Shown: positions 17,102 to 25,980 of the stretch, in pieces | How positions within the stretch are numbered: position 1 is the first letter of the stretch | How the letters are laid out: every line of letters starts with the position of its first letter | NCBI RefSeq assembly: GCF_009663145.1 | Contig: NZ_VKHR01000029.1 | Location: 4,996 to 40,758 of the forward strand | Length of the DNA stretch: 35,763 nt | Direction of reading: 5' to 3' | Origin: Shewanella sp. TC10 | GTDB taxonomy: Bacteria > Pseudomonadota > Gammaproteobacteria > Enterobacterales > Shewanellaceae | Notes under the pieces: generated by a model | The model's input: only the letters and a program-made list of their open reading frames with translations | Databases searched by the model: none | What the model was told of the DNA's origin: nothing | Made by a program: the position numbers and the translations under genes

Positions 17102-17413
17102 AAAATACTCCTTATATATTTATTATCACTATATAGTAGAATTCAACTTAGTCAATTAAATTGTGCGCAATTTAATTTAGATGGGTTAAATTCACTTGTC
17201 TGAATTAACTGAGTAGGCCTACTTTTTATGTGATCCGAGACTGCTCCGTGAATGGGTATCATTTATTGATAAAAAGCCATTTTTGTTACTCAAGTGTGTA
17301 AGGTTTGTGTGTGTATTGCTCGAAGCCTGAACGATACAACTGATTTTTAAAGACTAAACAAATTTGCTTAGTATAATCGCGCCAATTAAGATTTTAAGAC
17401 TGAGGTTTGTAGT
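17102..17413. promoter_or_regulatory. Divergent control region gpx / yfaZ-like, with MarR/OhrR-type palindrome
   Basis: AATTAAATTG (17154-17163), TGCG, CAATTTAATT (17168-17177) is a perfect inverted repeat with 10-bp arms. The AATT-rich arms resemble OhrR/MarR-family operators, which would suit organic-peroxide induction of gpx. For the rightward gene a TATAAT -10 is at 17372-17377, 37 nt before its ATG, without a clear -35. Confidence 0.5.
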
Positions 17414-17953
17414 ATGAAAAAAATCATTTTAGCAGCGGCTATGGCAGCAAGTGCATTATCTGTAAGCGTTACAGCGAGTGAAATCACTTTTGGATTAAGT
17501 GAACATGTTGTGTCGGCAAATCTAAAGTCAAATATTAATCCTCACGCAAACCTTGAAGGTGGCTATATTTACTCTGATAAAAAAGGCCACCTAGCAGAAT
17601 TTGCAATGCATATGACTCACCAAACAGGTCCCCATACTATCGAAATTGGTCCTAAGTGGACCTCTGTATGGTTTGATGACAGCCCAGACGGTAGTGTGGT
17701 CTCTGTAGGTGGGCATTACTCATTGGCTTTAGGCAATAAGATATCGCTTCATGGCGACGCTTATTACGCTCCGTCAGTATTGTCATTTTCGGATGTTGAT
17801 GGTTATACAGAGTTAGGGGCAAAAGTGCAGTATGACTTTAATCCTAATATGGCTATCTTTATTGGTTACCGTAACTTGAAATTTAAGTATGACAACATTT
17901 CAGACAGATCATTTGAAGATGGTTTCTATATTGGTGGAACTTCGCGCTTTTAA
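17414..17953 (+). CDS. YfaZ-family outer-membrane protein
   Basis: 179 aa. GAGG 8 nt before the ATG. Signal peptide MKKIILAAAMAASALSVSVTAS-E. The mature protein is one small beta barrel (strands such as HANLEGGYIYSDKKG, IEIGPKWTSVWF, MAIFIGYRNLKFKYD) ending GGTSRF with terminal Phe. Size and pattern match E. coli YfaZ (about 180 aa). Function is unknown in the family. Followed by a strong bidirectional terminator. Confidence 0.8.
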   Translation: MKKIILAAAMAASALSVSVTASEITFGLSEHVVSANLKSNINPHANLEGGYIYSDKKGHLAEFAMHMTHQTGPHTIEIGPKWTSVWFDDSPDGSVVSVGGHYSLALGNKISLHGDAYYAPSVLSFSDVDGYTELGAKVQYDFNPNMAIFIGYRNLKFKYDNISDRSFEDGFYIGGTSRF

Positions 17954-17987
17954 GCTCGGTAGCATAGCCTTGAAATAATAGGTAATA

Positions 17988-18018
17988 AAAAAGCAAGTTG
18001 CGAGGCAACTTGCTTTTT
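17988..18018. terminator. Bidirectional terminator
   Basis: AAAAAGCAAGTTGC-GAG-GCAACTTGCTTTTT, 14-bp perfect stem, between the convergent yfaZ-like gene and the small 53-aa gene. Confidence 0.92.
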
Positions 18019-18039
18019 AATCGAGTAAGTATAAACACT

Positions 18040-18201
18040 TTAATTGTACTGATTTACTTCAAAATCCAATTCCGCATATTCATCAGCATAACGACGCTTA
18101 ACATCTACTCTGCGTTGCTTGATCTTTTTAGCTTTTGGCTTTTCTTCAACTTCGTTTTCCCAAAGGGCGTCGTCGATATCAAATTTGTAGTATTGAGACA
18201 T
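18040..18201 (-). CDS. Small 53-aa charged protein
   Basis: ATG at 18201 with GGAAAGAG just upstream, stop TAA at 18042-18040. Sequence starts MSQYYKFDIDDALWENEVEE, then a basic stretch KPKAKKIKQRRVDVKRRY (21-38), then an acidic tail ADEYAELDFEV. No signal or membrane segment. The real start, its own terminator and the alternating acid/base/acid layout argue for a true gene. I do not recognise the family; the basic middle suggests nucleic-acid or ribosome contact, which is only a guess. Confidence 0.75.
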   Translation of the reverse strand: MSQYYKFDIDDALWENEVEEKPKAKKIKQRRVDVKRRYADEYAELDFEVNQYN

Positions 18202-18363
18202 TTCTCTTTCCAACGTGTTTCTTAAACTGATTAATGATCACTAAACGAGTGACAGTTCAACTCACAGATGAGTGGTACTCACTTTGAATACAGGCTCATT
18301 TTTACCTAATTTGAATTTATAACGAAAGCAAAAAAAATCACCTATGACGGTGAAATTTTTTGT

Positions 18364-18834
18364 TCAATCTTTCGCGTGGGAAGAGTATGGCGTGCTATCT
18401 GATCTAATGGATGACTTGCTGGGTAATTCAGCAATTTTTTTCACAATGTATTTATCTTCATCGTCACCCCGTATTCGTTGGCTTTCCACATTCAATAAGT
18501 ACATTCTTCCTTCGACAACATGATATATTTGGCCGCGGTCTAAGTAGATAATATTGCCTGTTTCGTCCCAGTTAAATACGCCTCCATTCTTAAATGGAAT
18601 ATCGGATTGACCTAAATGTTCAGTAGCAATTTTATATTGATTAGGGGGAATAAGGGTTAGGGTGGTCTTCATGCCATCACAACTTGGGCACGGAAAAGTT
18701 CCTTGATAAACCCCTGGCCAATTGACAGTATGCAAGCTGCCTTTGGTAGGATCAGGGTCAAACGATAACTCAGGCTCTGAGCAAGCACTTACCAGTAAGA
18801 TGGTTATTGCTGCAATTATCCTTATTGCACTCAT
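18364..18834 (-). CDS. NlpE-like lipoprotein (N-terminal domain only)
   Basis: 156 aa from ATG 18834. An in-frame ATG at 18840 directly abuts the AAAAGGA site, leaving no spacing, whereas 18834 is 6 nt from it. Lipobox ITILLVSAC with lipidated C18. The GVYQGTFPCPSCDGMKTTLTL segment with CPSC (C49, C52) is the hallmark of the NlpE N-terminal domain, which in E. coli senses lipoprotein and redox/copper stress at the outer membrane and signals to Cpx. Here the C-terminal domain of E. coli NlpE is missing, as in many other bacteria. A 12-nt tandem repeat sits directly upstream. Confidence 0.82.
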   Translation of the reverse strand: MSAIRIIAAITILLVSACSEPELSFDPDPTKGSLHTVNWPGVYQGTFPCPSCDGMKTTLTLIPPNQYKIATEHLGQSDIPFKNGGVFNWDETGNIIYLDRGQIYHVVEGRMYLLNVESQRIRGDDEDKYIVKKIAELPSKSSIRSDSTPYSSHAKD

Positions 18835-18882
18835 AATCATTCCTTTTGTCTTTCAGTATTAGTCTATCCGGTTGTCATAGCA

Positions 18883-18968
18883 CTTCTAATATTACTTCTA
18901 ATAGCGTTTCTAATAACACTTCTTGATAGCACTACTGATACCACTTCTAGATAGCACTTATAGAAGCA
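18883..18968. repeat. 12-13-nt tandem repeat, about seven units
   Basis: Units related to CTTCTAATAGCA: start points 18883, 18895, 18907, 18919, 18932, 18944, 18957, each with one to four changes. Located in the 214-nt gap between the patatin stop and the NlpE-like start, where the promoter of the latter should be. Confidence 0.8.
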
Positions 18969-19048
18969 CTATAGAGGGACACGCTACTGATGTTAAAAAC
19001 ACGCTACTATTTTCCAAAAATGCAGGTTAACTTAAAGCACTTTTGTGT

Positions 19049-20176
19049 TTATTGATCGATATTAAAAAATTGTTTGATGGTGTCAATTTGCGTCATAGCG
19101 TCTTGATACCCTAAATCAATTAAAGCACTCGTATAGGCTTTTTCAAATAATAAATATGAAACAACGCTAGAGTCGGTTTCGCAATCTACCCCGAAAAGTT
19201 TGAGTAATACTCTGATAGCGAGGGGTAATTCCTTGAAATACCGTGCAGCAATTTCACTCAAGTCTTCACTGGGTTTAATCACTAAGGTGTCAATTTTTCT
19301 TAGGTTAATCAATTTAGCATCAGCTGCAGGGATAAGTGCTAATGTGGTGTTGATTCGCTCTAAACGTTCTAAATCACTATTTAAAGTATCTGAGAAAATA
19401 GTATCGAGTAAATGGCCTGCAATAGTCGCTGTTTTAGGGTGAGCATCAACTTCATTGTGATGCTGCTGGTGGGGGCTATCGAGATTGATCACCATGATTT
19501 TATCAGCCCCTAAATGGATAGGACTTGATAGTGGAGATAATTGGTGAACAGAGCCATCGCCAAAATAGGCTTGGTTCAATTTAATTGACGGAAATACTAA
19601 CGGAATGGCTGATGTCGCCATTAAATGATCCGTCGTGAGAGTGCAGCGATTTCCTTGTCTTCTTGCTCTTTTCCAGTCACTCACACTGCTATTGGCTTGG
19701 AAGAAACTATAAGAATGGGAATCGTTATAGCTTGAAGCATCTAAACTAATGGCTTTTAATGCTCCGCTACCAATGTTGCGCTCGATACGTTGAAAGTCGA
19801 TGAGCTGGTTAAGCAGACTGCGTAAAGGAGAGTTATCGAGCAGGCTGCCTGCATCTGTATTCATTTTATCGCTTTGTAGCCCTTTAAGCGCCATTTTACA
19901 AAGGTGCTTGAATACTTTACTAAACGAAGAGTGGTACACTTTTTTTGTTTCAAAGTGGCGCCAAACCCAATCTAATTTTTTCACCCCAAGATGAAAACAT
20001 GAAGCATGGGTTGCCAATGACGTTGCATTAATTGCACCAGCAGATGTACCACTGATAATTTCAAACGGAATATGATGATTACGCGGATACAGTTGAACTA
20101 AGGCCTTTAATACCCCAATTTGATAAGCTGCTCTAGCGCCACCACCGCCCAAAACAAGTGCAATTGATTCTGACAA
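19049..20176 (-). CDS. Patatin-like phospholipase
   Basis: 375 aa. TTG start with AAGGAG 7 nt upstream; the first residues run straight into the oxyanion motif LGGGGARAAYQIGVLKAL (9-26). Nucleophile elbow GTSAG with S45; catalytic dyad Asp D207 in FGDGSVHQLSP (DGS instead of the more usual DGG/DGA). This is the patatin/RssA type of serine acyl hydrolase, acting on phospholipids or acyl esters. No signal peptide, so likely cytoplasmic or at the membrane face. The C-terminal ~150 residues (after about 230) carry helices specific to bacterial members. Stands alone between the NlpE-like gene and proS. Confidence 0.88.
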   Translation of the reverse strand: MSESIALVLGGGGARAAYQIGVLKALVQLYPRNHHIPFEIISGTSAGAINATSLATHASCFHLGVKKLDWVWRHFETKKVYHSSFSKVFKHLCKMALKGLQSDKMNTDAGSLLDNSPLRSLLNQLIDFQRIERNIGSGALKAISLDASSYNDSHSYSFFQANSSVSDWKRARRQGNRCTLTTDHLMATSAIPLVFPSIKLNQAYFGDGSVHQLSPLSSPIHLGADKIMVINLDSPHQQHHNEVDAHPKTATIAGHLLDTIFSDTLNSDLERLERINTTLALIPAADAKLINLRKIDTLVIKPSEDLSEIAARYFKELPLAIRVLLKLFGVDCETDSSVVSYLLFEKAYTSALIDLGYQDAMTQIDTIKQFFNIDQ

Positions 20177-20301
20177 CTAAGATCTCCTTTCTAATGACTA
20201 ACGCCATGATATCAGTATGGTTAATAATATCTGGTTCGACGAGTAATTGAACAATTATTTATTGGGGAATCACTTGTTCTTGCCATATGTTTAGGCATAA
20301 A

Positions 20302-20325
20302 AAAACGCACCATAAGGTGCGTTTT
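20302..20325 (-). terminator. Terminator of proS
   Basis: AAAACGCACC-TTAT-GGTGCGTTTT on the minus strand followed by T residues; 55 nt after the proS stop. Confidence 0.88.
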
Positions 20326-20380
20326 AATGTCGAGACTCGTTAAAGTCATTAGGCCCTAACTAAGAGCCTGGCAAGGCTGC

Positions 20381-22096
20381 TTAGCCTTTAATTGAAGATT
20401 TGATGAAATCGACAATTTGATCGAATGGGATATCTTGCTTTTCACCCGTACGACGATTCTTATACTCGAAAACGCCAGCATCGATATTTCTATCGCCAAT
20501 CACTACAACGTGCGGTAAGCCAACTAATTCCATATCGTTGAACATCACACCAGGACGTTCTTTACGATCATCGAGTAAGATTTCAATGCCTTCAGCAGCT
20601 AAGTCTTTATAAAGTTGCTCAGCCATTTCTTTTACGCGGTGAGACTTATGCATGTTCATCGGTAAAATACCCACAGTGAACGGTGCAAGAGACTCAGGAA
20701 GCATCATTCCACGCTCATCATGGTTTTGCTCAATCGCAGCAGCAACGATACGGCTAACGCCTGCACCGTAACAACCCATCATCATCACTTTAGATTTACC
20801 GTTTTCATCAAGTACGGTTGCGCCCATAGCTTCAGAGTAGTTAGTGCCTAATTGGAAAATATGACCGACTTCAATACCACGAGCAAAAGCATAAGTGCCT
20901 TTGCCGTCAGGTGTTGCTTCACCTTCAACTACGTTACGGATATCCATGGTTTGCGCCATTGGTAAATCACGTTCCCAGTTAATACCGAAGAAATGCTTAC
21001 CTTCTTGGTTAGCACCAGCGCCGAAATCACTGATCACGGCAACATCTTTGTCGATGATAATTGGCATTTCAAGACCCACTGGGCCAAGCGAACCAGGACC
21101 TGCGCCAATGACAGCTTTGATTTCTTCATCGCTTGCGAACTCAAAAGGAGACAACACAAGTTCATGCTTTTCTGCTTTTAATTCATTTAACTCATGATCG
21201 CCACGAACAACTAACGCCACTAAAGGTGCTTCTTCTGTAGCCCCTTTAACAATAAGCGTTTTCACTGTTTTGGTCATTTCAATGTCAAACTGCTCAACCA
21301 GCTCCGCAATCGTTTTGGCATTTGGAGTGTCAACCAAAGTCATTTCTAATGTCGGCGCAGCTAAAGTGGCAGTCGGCTCTGGAGATTCCGCTTTTTCGAT
21401 GTTAGCGGCATAATCGCTATCAGTTGAGTAAGCAATTAAATCTTCACCACTGTTAGCTAACACATGGAATTCATGAGATGTGTCGCCACCAATTGAACCT
21501 GTGTCAGCAATAACAGAGCGGAAAGCTAGACCCATACGAGTAAAGATGTTGTTATAAGCTTCATGCATTGCTGCGTATGTGGTGTCCATACATTCTTGAT
21601 TTAAATGGAAAGAGTAAGCATCTTTCATCAAAAATTCACGGGCACGCATAACACCGAAACGAGGACGAACTTCATCACGGAATTTTGTTTGTACTTGGTA
21701 TAGGCTAAGTGGAAGTTGCTTGTAAGAGCTCACTTCTTTACGCACTAAATCAGTAATCACTTCTTCGTGAGTCGGTCCAAGTACAAAGTCACGGTTATGA
21801 CGGTCTTGGAAACGTAGTAATTCAGGACCAAACTTTTCCCAACGACCTGTCTCAACCCAAAGATCTGCGGGTTGAACTAGCGGCATTAAGATTTCAATTG
21901 CACCTGCTTTGTCCATTTCTTCACGAATTATCGCTTCAACTTTACGTAAAACACGTAAACCGCTCGGTAACCATGAATATAGACCTGATGCATTACGACG
22001 GATAAAGCCCGCACGTAGCATTAATTGATGACTGGCAACCTCTGCATTAGCAGGGGTTTCTTTTTGTGTTGAAAGCAGGTACTTGCTAACTCGCAT
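20381..22096 (-). CDS. proS: Proline--tRNA ligase
   Basis: 571 aa from ATG 22096 ([20 protein letters not shown], the same N-terminus as E. coli ProS); a TTG two codons earlier is possible but not needed. Class II synthetase core: motif 2 region [26 protein letters not shown] and motif 3 [17 protein letters not shown]. The inserted YbaK-like editing domain lies at about 225-405 ([40 protein letters not shown]). The C-terminal anticodon-binding domain is at about 470-570. Charges tRNA-Pro and hydrolyses mischarged Ala-tRNA-Pro. Bacterial-type ProS of normal length. Confidence 0.97.
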   Translation of the reverse strand: MRVSKYLLSTQKETPANAEVASHQLMLRAGFIRRNASGLYSWLPSGLRVLRKVEAIIREEMDKAGAIEILMPLVQPADLWVETGRWEKFGPELLRFQDRHNRDFVLGPTHEEVITDLVRKEVSSYKQLPLSLYQVQTKFRDEVRPRFGVMRAREFLMKDAYSFHLNQECMDTTYAAMHEAYNNIFTRMGLAFRSVIADTGSIGGDTSHEFHVLANSGEDLIAYSTDSDYAANIEKAESPEPTATLAAPTLEMTLVDTPNAKTIAELVEQFDIEMTKTVKTLIVKGATEEAPLVALVVRGDHELNELKAEKHELVLSPFEFASDEEIKAVIGAGPGSLGPVGLEMPIIIDKDVAVISDFGAGANQEGKHFFGINWERDLPMAQTMDIRNVVEGEATPDGKGTYAFARGIEVGHIFQLGTNYSEAMGATVLDENGKSKVMMMGCYGAGVSRIVAAAIEQNHDERGMMLPESLAPFTVGILPMNMHKSHRVKEMAEQLYKDLAAEGIEILLDDRKERPGVMFNDMELVGLPHVVVIGDRNIDAGVFEYKNRRTGEKQDIPFDQIVDFIKSSIKG

Positions 22097-22361
22097 TCCC
22101 AATGTCCACTTTAGTAGCTATTAATGGGCGACATTTTAGCACTTGCCACGATGTTGTCACCAGATAATTGCTGTGAAGAATGCTTTATTGTAGCTGCTAT
22201 AGAAGGGAGTTGATTCGTTAGCCTGCCATCAAGGATTTTTATGATGTATTTAGTGTTAGTAAATGGATGTATTAAGTGATAAATAAGCCATCACAAGTTG
22301 CATTAAAGCGGTTTAATAGAATTAGATTATAAAACTGTGTGATTAAGCGGATTAATCAAGC

Positions 22362-22979
22362 TTATTTATCTCGTCTGTCGCCAATTATCTTTGCAGGATT
22401 ACCCGCGACAATAGCAAAATCTGGTACATCTTTAGTGACAATACTACCCATACCTACGACAGCTTGATGGCCAATATTCACTCCATCGACAATACCCGCT
22501 TGAGCGCCAATCCACACATCCTCGCCAATAGTGATACCTTTTGCGGTCACAGCTTGTTGATAAATAGGTGAATCCACTGACATGCCATGATTAAAGGCAT
22601 AAATGGTGACATTATTCGCAATGCGAGTTCTGTCTCCAATGGTAATACCCACTCTACCGCCATCAAACGAGCAACCATGATTAATGGCGACTTCATTGCC
22701 CATTTTTATCGGGCCGTGAAGAAAAACGTCAGCGGCAATCATACATTGATTGCCGATATGAATGTCTCGGCCACGCTCTGCAAATAAGTTTGCTTCTGGC
22801 GCGATAAAACATTGCTGGCCAATGTGTATGGTTTCTACTTGGATTAAATTCTGCTGGATTTCATCTTGCCAAGGTTTTGCCCACACTAAATGTTTTTCTT
22901 TTAATGAAAAATAAAGCCAAGGCATCCAAGATAAACGCTTCTTATGTTGAGTTTGATAGTCTGGTTTGTCGTTAATCAT
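22362..22979 (-). CDS. Hexapeptide-repeat acyltransferase (LbH / maltose-galactoside acetyltransferase type)
   Basis: 205 aa. From about residue 50 to 190 the chain is made of [LIV]G-X4 hexapeptide turns ([79 protein letters not shown]), a left-handed beta helix that trimerises. The catalytic His is probably in YAFNHGM. CoA-dependent O- or N-acetyl transfer to a sugar or similar acceptor is expected from the family; the substrate cannot be read. Inserted between proS and trmO on the same strand. Confidence 0.85.
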   Translation of the reverse strand: MINDKPDYQTQHKKRLSWMPWLYFSLKEKHLVWAKPWQDEIQQNLIQVETIHIGQQCFIAPEANLFAERGRDIHIGNQCMIAADVFLHGPIKMGNEVAINHGCSFDGGRVGITIGDRTRIANNVTIYAFNHGMSVDSPIYQQAVTAKGITIGEDVWIGAQAGIVDGVNIGHQAVVGMGSIVTKDVPDFAIVAGNPAKIIGDRRDK

Positions 22980-23063
22980 GGCTATGGACTTTTGGTAATG
23001 AAACGTAACAATTGGATGCGTTTATTTATTCGTACAGTTTTTAATAAGCGAGTATAGATATCG

Positions 23064-23801
23064 TTAACTCACAGAGGTTGGCTTTAATTCAATAACTTCA
23101 ATTTTGTCATTGACGATATGCCAAAAAATATCAATGTCATATAAAGCTACTTGGTATATTTTAGCATCCGCTTTTGCTTTTTTATAAGCAGGGCGGGGAT
23201 CTTGCGCTAAAACATCATTAATCACTTGCTTTAAATCACTCATTTTATATGCGTTTGAATATTCAGCAATTTGAGTTTCTGCAATTTGACTAAATTCAAC
23301 TTCAATTAATTGTGGTGCAGATTGAGCAATTCCACCACTGGCGTGATTTATCGCATCAGAAAAAGGAATATAAGGTTTAATATCTATGATGGGAGTGCCA
23401 TCTAATAAATCCATGCCAGATATTTCTAAACAGACTTTGCCATTTCGTTGCACAACCTTGTGTAATTTAACCACTGACTGACCAATACCATTTGGTCTAA
23501 ATGTAGAGCGAGTAGCAAATACGCCTAATTTTTCATTTCCACCTAATCGAGGAGGTCTAACGGTATTTTTCCAACCCTGAGCTAAATTTTCATGAAAACA
23601 AAAAAGTAACCATAAGTGGGAATATTGTTCTATGCCTCTTACTGCATCGAGATTATTAACATGTGCTGCTAATTCAACCCAACCGCGTACATTTACAAGG
23701 CCAGGTTGCCTTGGTATTCCAAATTTTTGTTTGTACGGTGTGCGACATATTGCAACCGCCTCTATTTGAGAACTAAAAGACGGTTCAGAATATTTATTCA
23801 T
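23064..23801 (-). CDS. trmO: tRNA (N6-threonylcarbamoyl-A37)-N6 methyltransferase TrmO
   Basis: 245 aa, close to the 235 aa of E. coli TrmO (YaeB/TsaA). TsaA-like beta-barrel domain with family motifs KFGIPRQPGLV, IEQYSHLWLLFCFHEN, VRPPRLGGNEKLGVFATRSTFRPNGIGQSVVKL and LDGTPIIDIKPYIPFSD. It makes m6t6A at position 37 of tRNA-Thr using SAM. No clear Shine-Dalgarno, but the rcsF-like stop is only 27 nt upstream, so coupling in one transcript is likely. The rcsF-trmO-proS order is the same as in E. coli. Confidence 0.93.
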   Translation of the reverse strand: MNKYSEPSFSSQIEAVAICRTPYKQKFGIPRQPGLVNVRGWVELAAHVNNLDAVRGIEQYSHLWLLFCFHENLAQGWKNTVRPPRLGGNEKLGVFATRSTFRPNGIGQSVVKLHKVVQRNGKVCLEISGMDLLDGTPIIDIKPYIPFSDAINHASGGIAQSAPQLIEVEFSQIAETQIAEYSNAYKMSDLKQVINDVLAQDPRPAYKKAKADAKIYQVALYDIDIFWHIVNDKIEVIELKPTSVS

Positions 23802-23828
23802 TTATTTATTTAAGTTATATATTTTCGG

Positions 23829-24224
23829 TTATTGAGCCGTTTCAGTTTTAATCGCCTGACCCACACAAAAAGCTTGAGTGAAACAGGTATTTGTTTTCTG
23901 TTCTGTTAATAAGCACTTCTTAACAATCAACCCATTAGCACCTAATTCAACGGCTTTTTTACGGGCTTCAGTGCGAGCATCTGCGATATTAGCTGGGACG
24001 CCATGCTCAGTTTCTTGGCAAGACTCGCCTTCAACGAGTCCAATGATTTCAAATGCACCTTGAGGACGCTCACCGTCTTTATATAGCACGACACCAGCAG
24101 GCTTAAAGTATTCATCAATCGCTTCACCATCTAAATTGCTGTTGAAGGTGTAATTACTAGAACAGGCTGATAAAAGTACAACAGGAAGGAACGTTAATAA
24201 CGCAAATGGACGAGATGTGTTCAT
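23829..24224 (-). CDS. rcsF: RcsF-like outer-membrane lipoprotein
   Basis: 131 aa from ATG 24224, which has AGG 7 nt upstream; the ATG nine codons earlier lacks a site. Lipobox VVLLSAC (C21). Four further cysteines C69, C104, C114, C120 have nearly the same spacing as the two crossed disulfides of E. coli RcsF (C74-C118, C109-C124). ADARTEARKKAVELGANGLIVKKC and CFTQAFCVGQAI align by eye with RcsF. In enterobacteria RcsF senses envelope damage for the Rcs phosphorelay; whether the downstream relay exists in this organism cannot be seen here. Upstream of trmO, as in E. coli. Confidence 0.86.
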   Translation of the reverse strand: MNTSRPFALLTFLPVVLLSACSSNYTFNSNLDGEAIDEYFKPAGVVLYKDGERPQGAFEIIGLVEGESCQETEHGVPANIADARTEARKKAVELGANGLIVKKCLLTEQKTNTCFTQAFCVGQAIKTETAQ

Positions 24225-24331
24225 AATACGGCCTAATTCAATTGAGTGCATTAATGAGGAGTCTATATTGTTTATAGTTTACATGGCTTATAAGTTTGTG
24301 GAAACTTTTGATATTAGTTATATAGATAACA

Positions 24332-24357
24332 AAAGAGCCTACCGAAGTAAGCTCTTT
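24332..24357 (-). terminator. Terminator of the H-NS-family gene
   Basis: Minus strand AAAGAGCTTAC-TTCG-GTAGGCTCTTT (one U-G pair, UUCG loop) followed by TG and TT, 21 nt after the stop. Confidence 0.78.
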
Positions 24358-24377
24358 AATAGCAGAATGGCTAACTG

Positions 24378-24782
24378 TTATCCCATGCCTGGAATTAAAA
24401 AGTCTTCCATTGTTTTGCCTGCATCAATTTGGTTTTTAAATACAGTTGGCATACGGCCTTGACCAGTCCACTGAATTAATTCACCGTCAACTTCGATTTG
24501 ATATTTAGCTGGACGAGGCGCACGTTTCTTAGGTGCTGGCTTAGCAGTAATTTCACCTAAATCTTCAATTGATAAACCACTGTTTTCAATTTGAGCTAAT
24601 ATTTCAGCAATACGTTCGTTACGCTCCGCATTTGCTTCTAATTCAGCTTTTTCGTCTTCTTCTCTTTCAGTGATAATCTTTTCTAGCTTAACTGAAAGTT
24701 CACGTAAGTCTTCTAGTGATAACTCTTTTACTGCAGCTTTAAAACGACGACCATGTGTTAAAATTTCTAAAAAGTCACTCAT
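24378..24782 (-). CDS. H-NS family nucleoid-associated protein
   Basis: 134 aa from ATG 24782 (MSDFLEILTHGRRF), preceded by AGGATG 10 nt upstream; a longer frame of 14 extra codons exists but has no reason to be used. N-terminal coiled-coil oligomerisation domain (about 1-65, rich in Glu/Leu), linker KPAPKKRAPRPAKY (about 78-91), and C-terminal DNA-binding domain with IQWTGQGRMPTVF; the QGR core inserts into the minor groove of AT-rich DNA. Silences transferred and AT-rich genes. Length and layout agree with H-NS/StpA. Confidence 0.92.
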   Translation of the reverse strand: MSDFLEILTHGRRFKAAVKELSLEDLRELSVKLEKIITEREEDEKAELEANAERNERIAEILAQIENSGLSIEDLGEITAKPAPKKRAPRPAKYQIEVDGELIQWTGQGRMPTVFKNQIDAGKTMEDFLIPGMG

Positions 24783-25111
24783 ATCAATGTGCATCCTAAT
24801 GATTTTAAATAATAAGTATCTCAAGTAATTCTGTGGCTATTAAATAATACTTATCAAAACTCTTGATTGTTTAATTGTTATCAAACGAGAGTATAGATTG
24901 ATTTGACCATTTAAAAAGTAAAACAAAATAATAGTAGAAAAACACGGTTACTTGAATCGTCATTAATAATAGAAACTAAATTTGTTTGGATCAAATAAAA
25001 ATATCATTAAATGTGTAAATTTAAATAAAAAAGCCAAAATAAAGCGGTTGATAAATAAATTATTACAAAAACAACTCTTCTTTAAGCATCAACTTAACCA
25101 AAAAAATATAT
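24783..25111. other. AT-rich spacer upstream of the H-NS-family gene
   Basis: Very AT-rich, with no gene visible. It should contain the promoter of the H-NS-family gene and part of the etfBA control region. AAAAATATCATTAAAT here recurs near 27226 in another spacer. Confidence 0.5.
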
Positions 25112-25124
25112 AAACAAGTGTTTG
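25112..25124 (+). promoter_or_regulatory. Candidate PsrA operator upstream of etfBA
   Basis: AAACA-AG-TGTTTG, matching the inverted-repeat core of PsrA, the TetR-family regulator of fatty-acid oxidation in Shewanella and relatives. etfBA is a known type of PsrA target because ETF takes electrons from acyl-CoA dehydrogenases. Confidence 0.6.
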
Positions 25125-25131
25125 ACTTTGG

Positions 25132-25147
25132 TTGACGTTAACGTTAA
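25132..25147 (+). promoter_or_regulatory. Candidate LiuR operator upstream of etfBA
   Basis: TTGACGTTAACGTTAA, a near-palindrome around ACGTTAACGT, resembling sites of the MerR-family regulator LiuR of branched-chain amino-acid breakdown. It lies 8 nt after the PsrA-like site and 82 nt before the etfB ATG. Confidence 0.5.
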
Positions 25148-25228
25148 CAGGACGTAAAGTTGTGCCATATTGCATTGGTGATAGCCAATGTGCCATCCAC
25201 ATACATTGAAGGTGTAGAAGGAAATCCC

Positions 25229-25978
25229 ATGAAAGTATTGGTGCCTGTAAAGCGCGTAGTCGATGCCAATGTGAAAGTCAGAGTAAAGGCTGATAACACA
25301 AATGTTGATACTGCTAATTTAAAAATGGCGTTAAACCCATTTTGTGAAATCGCTGTTGAAGAAGCAGTTCGATTGAAAGAAGCGGGAAGTGCGACAGAAG
25401 TCGTGGTGGTAAGTATTGGGGCGAAAGCTGTGCAAGAACAGTTACGTACTTCAATGGCGCTTGGTGCAGACCGCGCAATTCACGTGCAAACAGATGAAGA
25501 GTTAGTGCCTTTATCTATTGCTAAAATTCTAAAAGCTGTGCAAGAGAAAGAACAAGCAGATTTGGTGATTTTTGGTAAGCAGTCAATCGACGGTGATAAT
25601 AATCAAACAGGTCAAATGCTGGCTGCATTAACTCAAATGCCTCAAGCGACTTTTGCTTCTGAACTGAAGTTAAGTGCAGACGGCGCAGAAGTGACTCGTG
25701 AAGTGGATGGCGGTTTACAAACGCTTAAAATGCCACTACCTGCTGTGGTTACTGCAGATTTACGTTTAAATGAACCTCGTTATGCTTCATTACCAAATAT
25801 TATGAAAGCTAAGCGTAAACCGCTTGAAACACTTTCAATTGACGATCTTGGTGTGAGTTTAAAAGCCCATCAAAACATCGTTAAAGTCACCCCTCCTGCC
25901 GAGCGTCAAGCTGGCATTATGGTGAGTTCAGTAGCAGAGCTAGTTGAAAAGTTAAAAAATGAAGCGAAGGTGATCTAA
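25229..25978 (+). CDS. etfB: Electron transfer flavoprotein beta subunit
   Basis: 249 aa from ATG 25229 ([19 protein letters not shown], the normal EtfB start) with AAGGAA 5 nt upstream; the frame is open 23 codons further up but that has no ribosome-binding site. Motifs: [19 protein letters not shown] (22-mer region near 40-60), [30 protein letters not shown], and the C-terminal [17 protein letters not shown] recognition loop. Carries AMP and with EtfA passes electrons from acyl-CoA dehydrogenases to ETF:quinone oxidoreductase. etfA follows after 2 nt. Confidence 0.96.
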   Translation: MKVLVPVKRVVDANVKVRVKADNTNVDTANLKMALNPFCEIAVEEAVRLKEAGSATEVVVVSIGAKAVQEQLRTSMALGADRAIHVQTDEELVPLSIAKILKAVQEKEQADLVIFGKQSIDGDNNQTGQMLAALTQMPQATFASELKLSADGAEVTREVDGGLQTLKMPLPAVVTADLRLNEPRYASLPNIMKAKRKPLETLSIDDLGVSLKAHQNIVKVTPPAERQAGIMVSSVAELVEKLKNEAKVI

Positions 25979-25980
25979 TT

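Noticed and set aside
17998..18225. 75-aa plus-strand frame after the YfaZ-like gene
   Set aside because: It starts inside a terminator hairpin and is antisense to the better-supported 53-aa gene.
25160..25228. N-terminal extension of EtfB from ATG-like codon 25160
   Set aside because: EtfB proteins begin at MKVLVPVKR, and only that start has a ribosome-binding site.
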